Notes: a model not told the origin generated them from the letters alone. Shown: positions 16,885 through 27,230, numbered from the stretch's first letter. The stretch: 64,000 nucleotides of DNA from Fimousia sp045616445 (GCA_045616445.1 JAZLGR010000030.1:65198-129197), one strand, 5' to 3'. Numbers and translations: made by a program.

Positions 16885-17643
16885 CTATGACTGCTCCTTT
16901 TTTCTCGCTATATAATAAAGTCGTTCGCTGTCCGGCCTTGGAGGATTCTTCGTAAATGCATCATAGACAGCGACAAATTCCATGCCGCCGGCCTCGATCA
17001 TCGCCTTCACCTCGTCCACCGAATAAGCTTTCTGATAATGGGTCTCCATAAATTTATCGTATCGGCCGTCTTCTGCGCGAAGGAAGATATTCACACCGTA
17101 CTCATTGATCTTCTCATCTTCATAATAGTAATTATCCCAGATAAAGCTGATTTCTTCCCTGTCATCGGCGAAGGTATTGTCCGCCATGACTTCCTCGAAG
17201 AGATACTGGGTTTTCAGATCAAAAATGAACACCCCATTCGGGTCGAGATAATTATTAACTAAAGAAAATACTCTTGTCAAGTCTTCCGGCTCCAGGATGT
17301 AATTCATGCTGTCGCCAATGCTGTAAAAGGCGTCAAATGTTCCATAAAGTTCCATCTCTGTCATATCCTGTAACAGATAGAGGATCTCGCCGTCCTTAGA
17401 TCTCCCCTTATCCATGGCAATGCCAAGCATATCGGCAGAAAGGTCTAAGCCCACCATCTTGTATCCACGGTCATAGAACATCTCCGTCACCTTACCGGTT
17501 CCGCATCCAAGCTCCATCAAAAGGGCGCCTGGCTCTACTCCCTGCTCACGAAGCAGACTGTCCATGTACTCCACCCACTCGTCGTAGGGCAGATTATCCA
17601 TGAATTCGTCATATACTTCGGAAAATGTTTCGTAACTACTCAT
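16885..17643 (-). CDS. Class I SAM-dependent methyltransferase
   Basis: 252 residues with a Rossmann methyltransferase core: motif I LMELGCGTGKVTEMF (about 42-56), acidic residue of motif II in MVGLDLSADML, and motif IV FDAFYSIGDSMNYI. The substrate is unknown. It overlaps the end of addA by 8 bases and abuts hslO, so the three are co-translated; the context in a repair/stress operon does not identify the substrate. Confidence 0.88.
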   Translation of the reverse strand: MSSYETFSEVYDEFMDNLPYDEWVEYMDSLLREQGVEPGALLMELGCGTGKVTEMFYDRGYKMVGLDLSADMLGIAMDKGRSKDGEILYLLQDMTEMELYGTFDAFYSIGDSMNYILEPEDLTRVFSLVNNYLDPNGVFIFDLKTQYLFEEVMADNTFADDREEISFIWDNYYYEDEKINEYGVNIFLRAEDGRYDKFMETHYQKAYSVDEVKAMIEAGGMEFVAVYDAFTKNPPRPDSERLYYIARKKEQS

Positions 17644-20600
17644 CTATTATAACCTCAATATTCTTTCTCAATGCGAAGGAGGAAATGTATATCTCCTTTA
17701 CCTTCATGCCTGTGGTCTGCTCCAGTGCCTGTTTGTAGGAATCAAGCTGTGCCTTGTAACGATTGAGCAGTTCCTGTTCGCCGTCCTCCTGCTTCACCTG
17801 GTCGGTTTTGTAATCCACCAGAACGATCTCTCCATCCTCCACAAAGTAAAGATCGATGATTCCCTGAACAACGACAAGCTCACCGGAGTCGCAGCTTTCT
17901 TCCAGTCGGTGGAGGGGCAGTCCCATAACGAACTGTCTTTCCTTAAACTCCTGATCGGCTGCCTTGGCGATGCCGCTTCGTCTTCCAAGGTCGGAGTGTA
18001 AAAACCAGAGGATCTCATCCTGTGGAATCACATCGTAGCAGTCATCCACCTTGCCCTGGGCAATGAAGGTACGGATTGCTTCATCTAAAGATGCTTCTGT
18101 ATACTCTTTGGAGAAGTCCAGAAGTTCCATACATTTATGAACTGCACTACCTCTGGTGGTTGGCGATACTGCCACTTCCTTCTGAAGGAATTTTGGCACC
18201 ATTGGGTCAAATGTTTTGCTGCCTGGTTTCGCCGGTTTATCTGCCTTCTGCTGTTTCGGCGATTCATCTGTATCTGTATCCACCTCATCAGACTGTTCCA
18301 TCAGCTCCATATATTTGTGCTTGATTTCAGAGACGGAATATTTCATTCGCTTTAAGGCCTCTTCTCCAAAATCATAGGACCACTGAAATTCTTCTGCGAT
18401 GGCTGCCTTCTTCTCTTCATCCACCTGTTCATGAAGGTCTCTGGCAATGATGGCACGCCGCTTAGCCATCTTCATATATTCTTCTGCTTCCAACATACTT
18501 AACATGTAAGTATTCCAGATTTTTGCCACAAATGGACTGTCCACATTATCCCAGCCGCTTCCCGGATGGAAGGATTCATAGACCGGACCCATCATATCAT
18601 CATCACGAAGTGCCATCATGATCCAGTCCAGATAACATTTGGCTTTTTTGATTTCGTAGGCTGTCGGCGCCACTTTTCTTCTTTTCAGTTGGTTAAATAT
18701 CATTTTCTCAACATCTCTCGGTGTGGCAGTGAGAATCAGCTTTTCCTTGGCTCTCGTCATGGCAACATAGAGGACTCGCAGCTCTTCTCCACGGTTTTCC
18801 TCCCGAATCTTCTCTTCAATGGCCATACGGATCAGGGTTTTCTTCTTCTCCCTGGTAGCCGGCCAGATGACATTTGGCCCAAGGGTATAGTCCGTGTGAA
18901 GAAGAATCGGTTTGCTGGTATCCCGATCGTTAAAGCCCTTCTCCAAATTGCTAACAAATACCACCGGATATTCCAGTCCCTTGCTCTTATGGATGGTCAT
19001 AATACGGACTACATTCTCCTTCTCCCCAAGCACATTGGCTTCGCCATATTCAATTTTGTATTCCTGCAGCTGCTGCATATAGCGAACAAACTGGAACAGC
19101 CCTTTGAAGCTGCCATTTTCGAATGTCTTTGCCTTCTCCATCAGCATGAGCAGATTGGCCTGACGACGTTTGCCCCCCGGCATAGCCCCTGCATAATGAA
19201 AATAATCCGTCTTCATGATCATCTCAAAAATCAGATCATAGAGGGAGAGATAAGTCTTCTTGGCACGAAATTCCTGCAGGAATGCTGCTGCCTTATGAAG
19301 CTTTCCAAGGAGTGCCTCATTCTTCCCTTCCTTTAGATAATAATGAAAATGTTCACTTAACGGACAGACCTGTCCTGCCTCAACACTCAACAGGCTGGTC
19401 ATATATACCATATCCTCTGCACTTAACCCCACGAACGGCGCCCGCAGGAAGCTGGCAAATGGAATGTCATTACGTTCATTATCAAGAACCTTCAATGTAT
19501 TCATGACAATCTGGACTTCTGTGGCTAAGAAGGAGCCCTTCTTGCTCTCACAGTAGGCAGGGATGCCCATCTTCTCTAAGCGTTCCTGCATCTTCTCAGC
19601 CTTTTCGCTGGTCGCACGAAGGAGAATGACCATATCACGGTATTCATATTCTCCTGCTTCCACCATCTCTTTGATGCGGTATCCGATCATGTCGGCCTCC
19701 GCCTCGATGGATTTGACTTCGATTTCATCATCAATATCTAACAGAAGGAGTTCGGTTCGGTAATCCACACCCTCCTGCTCTTCAAAGGTTCTGCCTGGAA
19801 TCAGGGATACACGCTCTGTGTATTCGATGCCTCCCAGGGCTTCTTTCATAATCTTATAAAATACAAGGTTGGTTGCTGCAAGTACCTCTTTTCTGCTTCG
19901 GAAGTTGTTCTGAAGCTCGATCAGTTCACTGCCCGCAAGACCTTCATCATAGCGCTGATAGCGGTCTAAGAAGAGATCCGGCTTCGCCTGTCGGAAACGG
20001 TAAATGCTCTGTTTCACATCTCCAACCGTAAACAGATTGTGTTTACCCACAGATTCCCCACAAAGCAGGAGGATGATTGCCTCCTGAATTTCGTTGGTAT
20101 CCTGGTATTCATCCACATATATTTCATCAAAAAATGCTTTTTTCTCCATGGCAATGGCAGATGGAATAAGATTGCCTTCTTCATCCACGCCATCCGATAA
20201 AATAGAGAGGGCAAAATGCTCAAAATCAGCAAAATCCACCAGATTTCGCTCTCTCTTTCGCTCTGCCATCACATCAATCAGGGAAGCGATCAGGTTACAG
20301 TAGCCCTTCATTGGAAGATAACAGGCCTGCATCTCTTCCACAATATCATCGATGTCATCCGGAACTCTGGTAAGGAGCTGATCTAAAAGCTTGGTTGCAA
20401 TATCTCTCCGTTCTCGAATCTCATCACATTCCGGAATACTTTTCTTACCCCCGGCTAATCTGCCCTTCTTCCAGCGATTCTTAAACTGGATCATAGAGGA
20501 GAGATCTGTACCTTCTCGAAGGATTTCAAGGCTTTCATACTCGGCGGTGATGGTCTTTTTGTATCCTGCCGGAATGTGGTCAGGCTGAATACGCTCATAT

Positions 20601-21292
20601 AAATCATCATAAAGATCTAATAATTCCTGAAAATCCTGTCTAAGCATCTTCACATAAAAGCGCATCCACTGCTTGTCATTTAAGTCTTCCCTTGCAACCT
20701 GAAACTGCTCTGCTGCCGTCGCAAGCCATCCCTTTGGATCTGTGCCGCTGCGGACGAAATCATAGCCATCCTTTAGCATCTCCTCTAACCCATGGTCATC
20801 CCTGCCCGTTACATAGCAGGCAAGAAATGCTTCAAAGGCTTCATCGGGATCCGCATAGGCTGCTTCTAAGACTTCTCCGGCGCACTCTTCTAAGAGAAGT
20901 GCCACTTCTGTCTCATCGGCAACCCGAAATCCGGGATCTAAGTCAATCTCCATAAAATGTTCCCTGATCAGATTCAGACAGAAGCTGTGAATGGTAGTAA
21001 TCTGGGCCCTTGTAATGCATGCCAACTGCTTTAAAAGGTGGGCATTCTGTGGATCCTTCTCCACTTTTGCATCCAATGCCTTCATAATTCGTTCCTTCAT
21101 CTCAGACGCTGCTGCATTGGTGAAGGTTACGACAAGAAAACGATCGATATTAGCAGGATGGTCTGGATCAGAGATGCGCTCTATGATACGTTCCACCATG
21201 ACGGCGGTCTTACCGGATCCTGCTGCGGCGGAGACAAGGAGATTATGATTGCGACTGTTAATGACTTGCTGCTGTTGATTCGTCCATGCCAT
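17636..21292 (-). CDS. addA: ATP-dependent helicase/nuclease subunit A
   Basis: Catalytic helicase and nuclease subunit of AddAB, which resects double-strand breaks up to Chi and loads RecA. 1218 residues, normal length. Superfamily 1 helicase motifs: Walker A SAAAGSGKTAVMVERI (about 17-32), Walker B VDEYQDTNE (about 400), motif V MTIHKSKGLEYPVVFVSN and motif VI RVLYVAMTRAKEKL. The C-terminal RecB-type nuclease has GIIDLYFVEDGEIVLVDYKTDQ. The start overlaps the last 35 bases of addB, so the two subunits are made together. Confidence 0.97.
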   Translation of the reverse strand: MAWTNQQQQVINSRNHNLLVSAAAGSGKTAVMVERIIERISDPDHPANIDRFLVVTFTNAAASEMKERIMKALDAKVEKDPQNAHLLKQLACITRAQITTIHSFCLNLIREHFMEIDLDPGFRVADETEVALLLEECAGEVLEAAYADPDEAFEAFLACYVTGRDDHGLEEMLKDGYDFVRSGTDPKGWLATAAEQFQVAREDLNDKQWMRFYVKMLRQDFQELLDLYDDLYERIQPDHIPAGYKKTITAEYESLEILREGTDLSSMIQFKNRWKKGRLAGGKKSIPECDEIRERRDIATKLLDQLLTRVPDDIDDIVEEMQACYLPMKGYCNLIASLIDVMAERKRERNLVDFADFEHFALSILSDGVDEEGNLIPSAIAMEKKAFFDEIYVDEYQDTNEIQEAIILLLCGESVGKHNLFTVGDVKQSIYRFRQAKPDLFLDRYQRYDEGLAGSELIELQNNFRSRKEVLAATNLVFYKIMKEALGGIEYTERVSLIPGRTFEEQEGVDYRTELLLLDIDDEIEVKSIEAEADMIGYRIKEMVEAGEYEYRDMVILLRATSEKAEKMQERLEKMGIPAYCESKKGSFLATEVQIVMNTLKVLDNERNDIPFASFLRAPFVGLSAEDMVYMTSLLSVEAGQVCPLSEHFHYYLKEGKNEALLGKLHKAAAFLQEFRAKKTYLSLYDLIFEMIMKTDYFHYAGAMPGGKRRQANLLMLMEKAKTFENGSFKGLFQFVRYMQQLQEYKIEYGEANVLGEKENVVRIMTIHKSKGLEYPVVFVSNLEKGFNDRDTSKPILLHTDYTLGPNVIWPATREKKKTLIRMAIEEKIREENRGEELRVLYVAMTRAKEKLILTATPRDVEKMIFNQLKRRKVAPTAYEIKKAKCYLDWIMMALRDDDMMGPVYESFHPGSGWDNVDSPFVAKIWNTYMLSMLEAEEYMKMAKRRAIIARDLHEQVDEEKKAAIAEEFQWSYDFGEEALKRMKYSVSEIKHKYMELMEQSDEVDTDTDESPKQQKADKPAKPGSKTFDPMVPKFLQKEVAVSPTTRGSAVHKCMELLDFSKEYTEASLDEAIRTFIAQGKVDDCYDVIPQDEILWFLHSDLGRRSGIAKAADQEFKERQFVMGLPLHRLEESCDSGELVVVQGIIDLYFVEDGEIVLVDYKTDQVKQEDGEQELLNRYKAQLDSYKQALEQTTGMKVKEIYISSFALRKNIEVIIDE

Positions 21293-24200
21293 CTTCTTCT
21301 CCTCCTCTCATTCGTGCCAGTACTTCCTCTGCTTTGATCTTCTCTAAATCCCTGTAGGCATCCTGTCTCGGATCAAAGTGGCACACACTTCGAAATTCGC
21401 AGTATCTACAAGGTGTCTTGTTTTCATCTTTATCCTTACGGTATGGGGCAATGCTGATTTCCCCATCCATAATCTGATTACCGGCTTCTAACATTTTCCC
21501 AGTGGCAAATGTCTGCATCTGCTCAAACTGTTCGGTGGTCAATACCTTGGATGCCTTACTCATACTGCCATTCTTATTCTTTTTAGCAGAAACGGAGACA
21601 AAGGATGCACCGGCTCCCACCTGTTCATAATGGTCTAATATATCTAAATCACTATTGGCATAGCCGTCTAATGTCAGTTCTTTCAGGATCGCACCCTCGG
21701 AGGATGCTCCTTCTGTCCGCTCTACCATCGGATCCTGTAAACGATAGTAGAACAATCCCGCAGGAATGATCGGTTTTTCGCTCTTTCGGCCTTCAATCTC
21801 CATCATGGCATTCATGTAGATGACAAGCTGAAGCTGCAGTCCATAATAAAGCTCTGTCAGATCAAACTGCTTGCTGCCGGATTTGTAATCGATGACCTTC
21901 AGATAGACGTTCTGTTCATCCTCATATCTGTCAATTCGGTCCACCTTACCTTCTAACTGCATTCTGGCACCATGATCTAACATCAGTCTGGCCGCATCTA
22001 AATCTTTGTAGGATTTGAATTCCACTTCAAAGGCATATGGCTTAAAATCACTGGTTTCCAACTGTTTTAAGATTGCCCAGAGGGTACGCTTCGTCAGTCG
22101 CTTGATGATATCCACCGCATACTGGTTACGGTAGGTATCCTGAAGAAGATTGCCATTCCAGTCGGCAACTGCCGTATCCACTGCTTCCACAGTCAGTAAC
22201 TCCTGCTCCTGTTCTCCAATCTCTTTCCAGTTGTCATAGGTTGTCTGGATCTTTCTTGAGATGGTTTCCAATGCCCGATGGAAGATGGTTCCAAGTTCAT
22301 TGGTCATCAGCTTATATTCCTGACGTTTCTGAAGCTTTAATCCGTAGCTTAAAAAATGTGCATAGGCACAGGCACCGAATTTCTCTAATCGACTGACAGA
22401 ATTGTGAAGCATTTCCCCATATACGAGGGAAACCGCCTCTCTTGAAAGCTTCTTTTCATTATTTTCATAGCAGCAGGCATCCAGATACCAGTTCAGGAAT
22501 TCTTCTCCCAGTACAAGTGACCCAATTTCCTTCCAGCCAGGCACATCCACTCTTCCATACTCGCGGAGGCCTTCAATAAAGGTATGCATACTGTATTTTT
22601 CAGAGTAATATCCTTCCTGATCCATCTCTGTCACAGTAAGCTTCGGAAGAATGTTCGTGATTCGTCCAAGGAAGTAGGATGGACGGAGGGATTTGCCGTC
22701 ATCTGATACGGTCGCATAGGACAGGTAGAGATGCTCGGTCGGTTTGGAGGTTGCCAGATAGAGGTAGAACTGTTCTGTATAGGCAGCCTGAATGGAGGTT
22801 TCGGACAGGGCAATGCCATGCTCCTGAAGAAATTCCCGGTCGAAATCGTTGAGAATGCCGTTGTCGCCGGCCGCCTTCGGAAGATTCCCCTCATTCATGC
22901 CTGCGATAAAGAGCATCTTAATATCCTTTAATCTGGTTCTGATCAGATCGCCCACAACCACCTGGTCAATGCCCGGCGGAATGACGCCGATCTTCAGCTC
23001 CTCAAGGCCGGTCTCGATGATGCTTCGAATTTCCTTCACATCTATGACCTCATCTCCCAGAATCTCCACCAGCTTGTCCATCATACCAAGGAGATATGGA
23101 TAGATCTGGGCATAGGTCTTCTCCATAATATAGTTTTCTTCTTCGTGGAACTTGTCTGTCCACATCTTCATGGTTTCCTCCACATTTACCAGACGGAGGA
23201 ACTGATAGAGGGCAGTCATGTGGTCACGGACACACAATCCTTTCGTCTTGGAAACTTCATAAAACTCCAGTACTTCGTCCAGAAACTGCTCTCTTAATAT
23301 ATTTAATCTGGCCAGCTGCATGTCTGTCTGCCCATAGAGCGGGCGGTCAAATGGTGCCAGCCATCTTTTTTTGCTGTTAATTCCACGGGCAAGGGCATAA
23401 TTCTCCAATTCATCCACTTCCTCCACAGCCAGGGAGCTCATGCCCGCCTTTAAATAGCGGAAGACGCTGTTGTAGGAGAAATTCTCCTCCGTCAGCTGAT
23501 AGAGCCCGCGAATGGTTTCGATGCATGGATTGTTGAGAATGCTCTTCTTGTGGTCAATAAAATACGGAATGTCCAATTCCTTAAAACACTGCTCAAAATG
23601 TCCCGCATAGGCATCCATGTCGCCGGTGATGACGGCAATGTCACGGTAGCGGACGCCCTCTTCTCTCACATAATGGGCAATCTGTTTTGTAATGGCGCGG
23701 ACTTCCTCCTGTATATCTCTGCCGGAGAACATGGTGATATGTTCCGGTTCTTCTTCATAGATGGTTTTGCGGTTGATGCGAAACAGTCCTTCTTCCAATG
23801 CCTGTAAATCCTTCTTGCCGGCAAGGCGGACTACGCCTTCCCTGCCTTCGCCCATGTAAAGGGCTGGTTCCATCTGAGTTCCCTGTTCCTCACACATCTG
23901 CTTTAAGGTCTGCGCCATGCGATTGGACATGGAAAACAGGGCATGGGGATTCATATGCTTCACCTTCTCCACACCCGGGTCTGCCGTAATGGTTACCACG
24001 ATCTTCTCTGCATGGGTTAAGAGGACACCAAGAAGCTGATTCTGCACCGGAGTAAATCCGGTAAATCCATCAATATAGATGACTGCCCCTTTTAGCTTCT
24101 TCGATTCTCCCACCTTAGAAGCAAGCACCTCTAAGAGCTGCTCTGCCACAATGACATCCCGGTCCAGATAATTCTGGAATTCCTCCCGGATGAGCACCAG

Positions 24201-24668
24201 ATCCTGAAGCTTTAACCCCAGTCTGTTTCGCTCTTTTGTATCGAGATTCTTAAGCTTCTCCATCTCCACCTGATACTGGTAGAATTCGGACATCATGGAT
24301 TTCATCTTCTCCACAAAGCCCGGCTTTCTCACACTGCTTCCGAAGACCTTCAGATTCTCCTTCTGCTCCTCCATGATCTTGCGAAGAATCATGCGTTTGC
24401 CCATGTCCTCTAAAATCTGCTTTGGAAAATAGGATAATTCTTCAAAAATTCGATATGCCAGCCTTGGAAAGCTGACAATGTCGATGTTCATTGTCCCATG
24501 GTGGGGATGCTGCACCACCATATCCTTCTGGGTCTGAAGGGTATACTGTTCCGGCACAATAAAGAAAAAGTCCTTGTCCGGATGGGCAAGGGACTGTTCG
24601 ATTAAATTTTCATAAATTGCTGTTGTTTTGCCGCTTCCACTGCGGCCCACGATTAACTGAAGAGACAT
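21258..24668 (-). CDS. addB: ATP-dependent helicase/nuclease subunit B
   Basis: Second nuclease and Chi-recognition subunit of AddAB. 1136 residues. Walker A GRSGSGKTTAIYENL at residues 8-22; C-terminal nuclease motif LKVIDYKSGSKQFDL with upstream GKVDRIDRY. The iron-sulfur cluster cysteines that staple the nuclease domain are seen as one Cys in KFGACAYAHF and three in CRYCEFRSVC near the C-terminus. Ribosome binding site AGGAGAGGAG. It overlaps addA. Upstream lies a 91-bp gap with two inverted repeats (24695-24732 and 24731-24756). Confidence 0.97.
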   Translation of the reverse strand: MSLQLIVGRSGSGKTTAIYENLIEQSLAHPDKDFFFIVPEQYTLQTQKDMVVQHPHHGTMNIDIVSFPRLAYRIFEELSYFPKQILEDMGKRMILRKIMEEQKENLKVFGSSVRKPGFVEKMKSMMSEFYQYQVEMEKLKNLDTKERNRLGLKLQDLVLIREEFQNYLDRDVIVAEQLLEVLASKVGESKKLKGAVIYIDGFTGFTPVQNQLLGVLLTHAEKIVVTITADPGVEKVKHMNPHALFSMSNRMAQTLKQMCEEQGTQMEPALYMGEGREGVVRLAGKKDLQALEEGLFRINRKTIYEEEPEHITMFSGRDIQEEVRAITKQIAHYVREEGVRYRDIAVITGDMDAYAGHFEQCFKELDIPYFIDHKKSILNNPCIETIRGLYQLTEENFSYNSVFRYLKAGMSSLAVEEVDELENYALARGINSKKRWLAPFDRPLYGQTDMQLARLNILREQFLDEVLEFYEVSKTKGLCVRDHMTALYQFLRLVNVEETMKMWTDKFHEEENYIMEKTYAQIYPYLLGMMDKLVEILGDEVIDVKEIRSIIETGLEELKIGVIPPGIDQVVVGDLIRTRLKDIKMLFIAGMNEGNLPKAAGDNGILNDFDREFLQEHGIALSETSIQAAYTEQFYLYLATSKPTEHLYLSYATVSDDGKSLRPSYFLGRITNILPKLTVTEMDQEGYYSEKYSMHTFIEGLREYGRVDVPGWKEIGSLVLGEEFLNWYLDACCYENNEKKLSREAVSLVYGEMLHNSVSRLEKFGACAYAHFLSYGLKLQKRQEYKLMTNELGTIFHRALETISRKIQTTYDNWKEIGEQEQELLTVEAVDTAVADWNGNLLQDTYRNQYAVDIIKRLTKRTLWAILKQLETSDFKPYAFEVEFKSYKDLDAARLMLDHGARMQLEGKVDRIDRYEDEQNVYLKVIDYKSGSKQFDLTELYYGLQLQLVIYMNAMMEIEGRKSEKPIIPAGLFYYRLQDPMVERTEGASSEGAILKELTLDGYANSDLDILDHYEQVGAGASFVSVSAKKNKNGSMSKASKVLTTEQFEQMQTFATGKMLEAGNQIMDGEISIAPYRKDKDENKTPCRYCEFRSVCHFDPRQDAYRDLEKIKAEEVLARMRGGEEDGMDESTAASH

Positions 24669-24694
24669 AAAACTCCTCTCCTTTTTACATTGGT

Positions 24695-24756
24695 GATTGT
24701 TCGTTCATTGCTAATTCGCTCATGGAACAATCTGTGATTGATTCACTGATCACAGA
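24695..24756. other. Two adjoining inverted repeats upstream of addB
   Basis: GATTGTTC (24695-24702) pairs with GAACAATC (24725-24732); TCTGTGAT (24731-24738) pairs with ATCACAGA (24749-24756). The two stems share two bases. There is no T-run, so they are not ordinary terminators; they could be RNA-processing sites within the operon or chance. Confidence 0.35.
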
Positions 24757-24759
24757 CTG

Positions 24760-25155
24760 TTACCGGGTTTCGCTGACACTTCCAAATTCTTCCATATCGA
24801 CATCTACTAACATGGAGGTACGGCGGAATGCTTCCTTCTCGCCGCTTACAATCCTCATCTCCATCTTCATATAGTCTCCCGTATGGACACTGCCCTGCAA
24901 TACGCCCTGTTTGGACATATTCGAAGTAAGAATCTGCACCCTTCCGACGGTATCCCCATCGAAATTCACAGCTTTATAAATCTCCTCCGGCTTTACGACA
25001 CCAGAGGAGAGTGCACCTTCCATATAAATCTGGTCATCTTCTGACAGGACCACATCGTCCACATAGAGCATGAAATCTGTATGAACATGGACCCACATCA
25101 GTTTTTCTTCTATTAATTTCTGTTCTTTTGTTTTCTTTTTTTTATGAAAAAACAT
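24760..25155 (-). CDS. Small protein of unknown function
   Basis: 131 residues from the ATG at 25155, which has GGAG nine bases upstream; an ATG at 25212 is in frame but lacks a site. No signal peptide or membrane segment. The N-terminus is lysine-rich (FFHKKKKTKEQK). The rest is acidic and looks beta-rich (FDGDTVGRVQILTSNMSKQGVLQGSV; LVDVDMEEFG). I do not recognise the family. It lies 66 bp after the ClC gene and 91 bp before addB on the same strand. Confidence 0.65.
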   Translation of the reverse strand: MFFHKKKKTKEQKLIEEKLMWVHVHTDFMLYVDDVVLSEDDQIYMEGALSSGVVKPEEIYKAVNFDGDTVGRVQILTSNMSKQGVLQGSVHTGDYMKMEMRIVSGEKEAFRRTSMLVDVDMEEFGSVSETR

Positions 25156-25221
25156 AGGATCGTCTCCACTTTGCCTGCTTTTTGTCACTGTGTGGATGTC
25201 AGGCAAATGCATTTGCCTCTA

Positions 25222-26802
25222 TTACAGGAGAGGGATATCCACTTCCACTTCTCCACAGATAATCTGGTACGCATCCACGATCATCTTCAGATATTCCTTC
25301 TCGCCCATAACAATCAGGGTGTCGCCGCTCATCAGACGGAAATCGCCTCTTGGAACCATCTCCATCGGTCCACGCTGAATGCCGCAGATGATACTGTGAT
25401 CCGGCCAAGGGAGGTTGCCAACTAACTCATCCCTTGCAATAGCCTGCTGTCCGATGATAAATGTCATAACCACTGTGCCATCCATATCCGGATTCTGTTC
25501 GGATTTGCCTGCTTTGATGACCTGTCTTTCCAACAGACTTTCGTAAATTGGTTCCACCTCTGTGATGTGGGCAAAAATGTATGCTGTAATGGTAACCAAA
25601 GCAAGGGGCAGCAGATGTTCGAAACCGCCTGTCATCTCTGCGATGAGGATGATACCGGTAATCGGCGCACGAACGATGGCTGTGAAGAATCCTGCCATTC
25701 CAAGAATAATAAAGCTTGCAATGTATACTTCACTGATGCCAAAGGTCTGGCAAACGATGCTTCCAAAGATGGAGCCGCAGTAAGCGCCTGCGATGAGCAG
25801 TGGGAAGAAGATTCCTCCTGGTGCTGCGGAACCAAAACTGATTGCGGAGAATAAGCTCTTCACAACCAGAAGGAGTACCATGATGGAGATTGCCGGGCAT
25901 TCGTGATACACCAGCTCGATCATAGCATGACCGCCTGCAAGTACGTCAGGAAGTGTGTAGGCAAGGATACCTGCACATAAGAATGGGATCATCATACGGA
26001 TTTCAATCGGAATATTGCTCAGTTTTTTGTAGAAATCCTGTCCCTTTAATAATAAGGAGCTGTAGGCTACTCCAATGAGGCCTAAAATCGCTCCGAATAC
26101 GATCAGAAAACCGTAGTAACGAAGTGGCACTACATCTGGTACGTCAAAATGGAAGACCGGATGGAGACCGAATGCGTTCTTGGATACAAAGTCAGAAGTA
26201 ACACAGCCAGCTAAGATACAAACCAGCATGGATGCATTGAAGTTCTTCTGAATCTCTTCCAGTGCAAATACAACCCCGGCAATCGGTGCGTTAAATGCTG
26301 CCGCAAGACCTGCACCTGCGCCACAGGAGATCATATATCGTTCTTTATTAATATCCTGTTTTGTGATTTTGGCAAGACCTTTGCCTGCCATGGCACCAAG
26401 CTGGACGGATGGGCCTTCTCGTCCAAGGGAAAGTCCCCCGATGATACATAAAGTACCGCCAACCATCTTAGACACCAGCAGTTTCCACCAGTTTACATCA
26501 AAATAACCTTTGATTTCACCCTGGACCTGTGGAATACCGGAGCCGGAACACATGCCTTCCCACTTTACAATCTTGGCTACAAAGAAGCCCAGAATACAAA
26601 GACATACACCCCATAATGCCATGGTCAGCACACTCTGCTCAGTAAATCCGATCACACCAAAAAGAATTTTTTCTGCATATTGAAGCATAAAACGATAGGC
26701 AACTGTCACCACAGATGCTGCAAGTCCAACCAGAACACCATAGAAGATCATCTTGATCGGAAGCCATCTCTTATCCTTCGCTGCTTTAAGCTGTTTGTTC
26801 AC
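25222..26802 (-). CDS. ClC-family chloride channel/exchanger with RCK_C domain
   Basis: 526 residues, about ten to twelve membrane helices. Selectivity-filter motifs are GSGIPQVQGE, GREGPSVQLG (with the gating glutamate) and the region GSAAPGGIFFPLL. The retained gating glutamate is typical of proton-coupled exchangers, though the second proton glutamate was not checked by alignment. A C-terminal TrkA-C/RCK_C domain (about 435-520; RDELVGNLPWPDHSIICGI, LMSGDTLIVMGEKEYL) suggests ligand control. Likely roles are chloride or fluoride handling and acid tolerance. First gene of the minus-strand run leading through addBA. Confidence 0.93.
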   Translation of the reverse strand: MNKQLKAAKDKRWLPIKMIFYGVLVGLAASVVTVAYRFMLQYAEKILFGVIGFTEQSVLTMALWGVCLCILGFFVAKIVKWEGMCSGSGIPQVQGEIKGYFDVNWWKLLVSKMVGGTLCIIGGLSLGREGPSVQLGAMAGKGLAKITKQDINKERYMISCGAGAGLAAAFNAPIAGVVFALEEIQKNFNASMLVCILAGCVTSDFVSKNAFGLHPVFHFDVPDVVPLRYYGFLIVFGAILGLIGVAYSSLLLKGQDFYKKLSNIPIEIRMMIPFLCAGILAYTLPDVLAGGHAMIELVYHECPAISIMVLLLVVKSLFSAISFGSAAPGGIFFPLLIAGAYCGSIFGSIVCQTFGISEVYIASFIILGMAGFFTAIVRAPITGIILIAEMTGGFEHLLPLALVTITAYIFAHITEVEPIYESLLERQVIKAGKSEQNPDMDGTVVMTFIIGQQAIARDELVGNLPWPDHSIICGIQRGPMEMVPRGDFRLMSGDTLIVMGEKEYLKMIVDAYQIICGEVEVDIPLL

Positions 26803-26913
26803 AATTTCTCACCTGATCCTTCCAAATAATTATCACTCTTTTTCATATGCTTTACCTTTGATTTTACCTTAATTTATCAGTCTTCGTCAATGGTTCGGGG
26901 CAGGAACAAATGG

Positions 26914-26942
26914 TTGACTTTTATACTTATATGTGGTAAATT
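26914..26942 (+). promoter_or_regulatory. leuA T-box promoter
   Basis: TTGACT (26914-26919), 17-base spacer, TAAATT (26937-26942) preceded by a TGTGG extension. Expected start near 26949, directly before the T-box leader. Confidence 0.7.
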
Positions 26943-26949
26943 AGTTTCA

Positions 26950-27230
26950 CAAATATTTTAAATACGTGGACGAGGAGTAGTAGGAACATTACAACCATTC
27001 AGAGAGTTGCCGGTTGGTGCGAGGCAATTGGACGGATGATCTGAACTCGCCTCTGAGTAGCTCGCTGAAATCACAGTAGGTGGAGTCGGAGCCTGACCGT
27101 TATCAGACAGGGAGATATAAAAACTGCAAAGTTCGTATCGAAAAAAGTGCATGCTTATCAGCATGAATAAGAGTGGTACCACGGAATCATTTTCGTCTCT
27201 TAAGAGTTTGATCTTAAGGGGCTTTTTTAT
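26950..27230 (+). promoter_or_regulatory. T-box leader (tRNA-Leu specificity) of leuA
   Basis: The conserved T-box core GAGTGGTACCACGG is at 27171-27184, followed by an intrinsic terminator (arms 27195-27205 and 27212-27222, then T6). In stem I the specifier loop reads GAA-CTC-GC, so the specifier codon is CUC (27046-27048), Leu, which agrees with the gene behind it. Uncharged tRNA-Leu would stabilise the antiterminator and allow leuA transcription (established mechanism). Confidence 0.92.
27195..27228 (+). terminator. Regulated terminator of the T-box leader
   Basis: GTCTCTTAAGA pairs with TCTTAAGGGGC (G-U pairs included), then TTTTTT. Mutually exclusive with the antiterminator that contains the T-box core. 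Confidence 0.88.
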
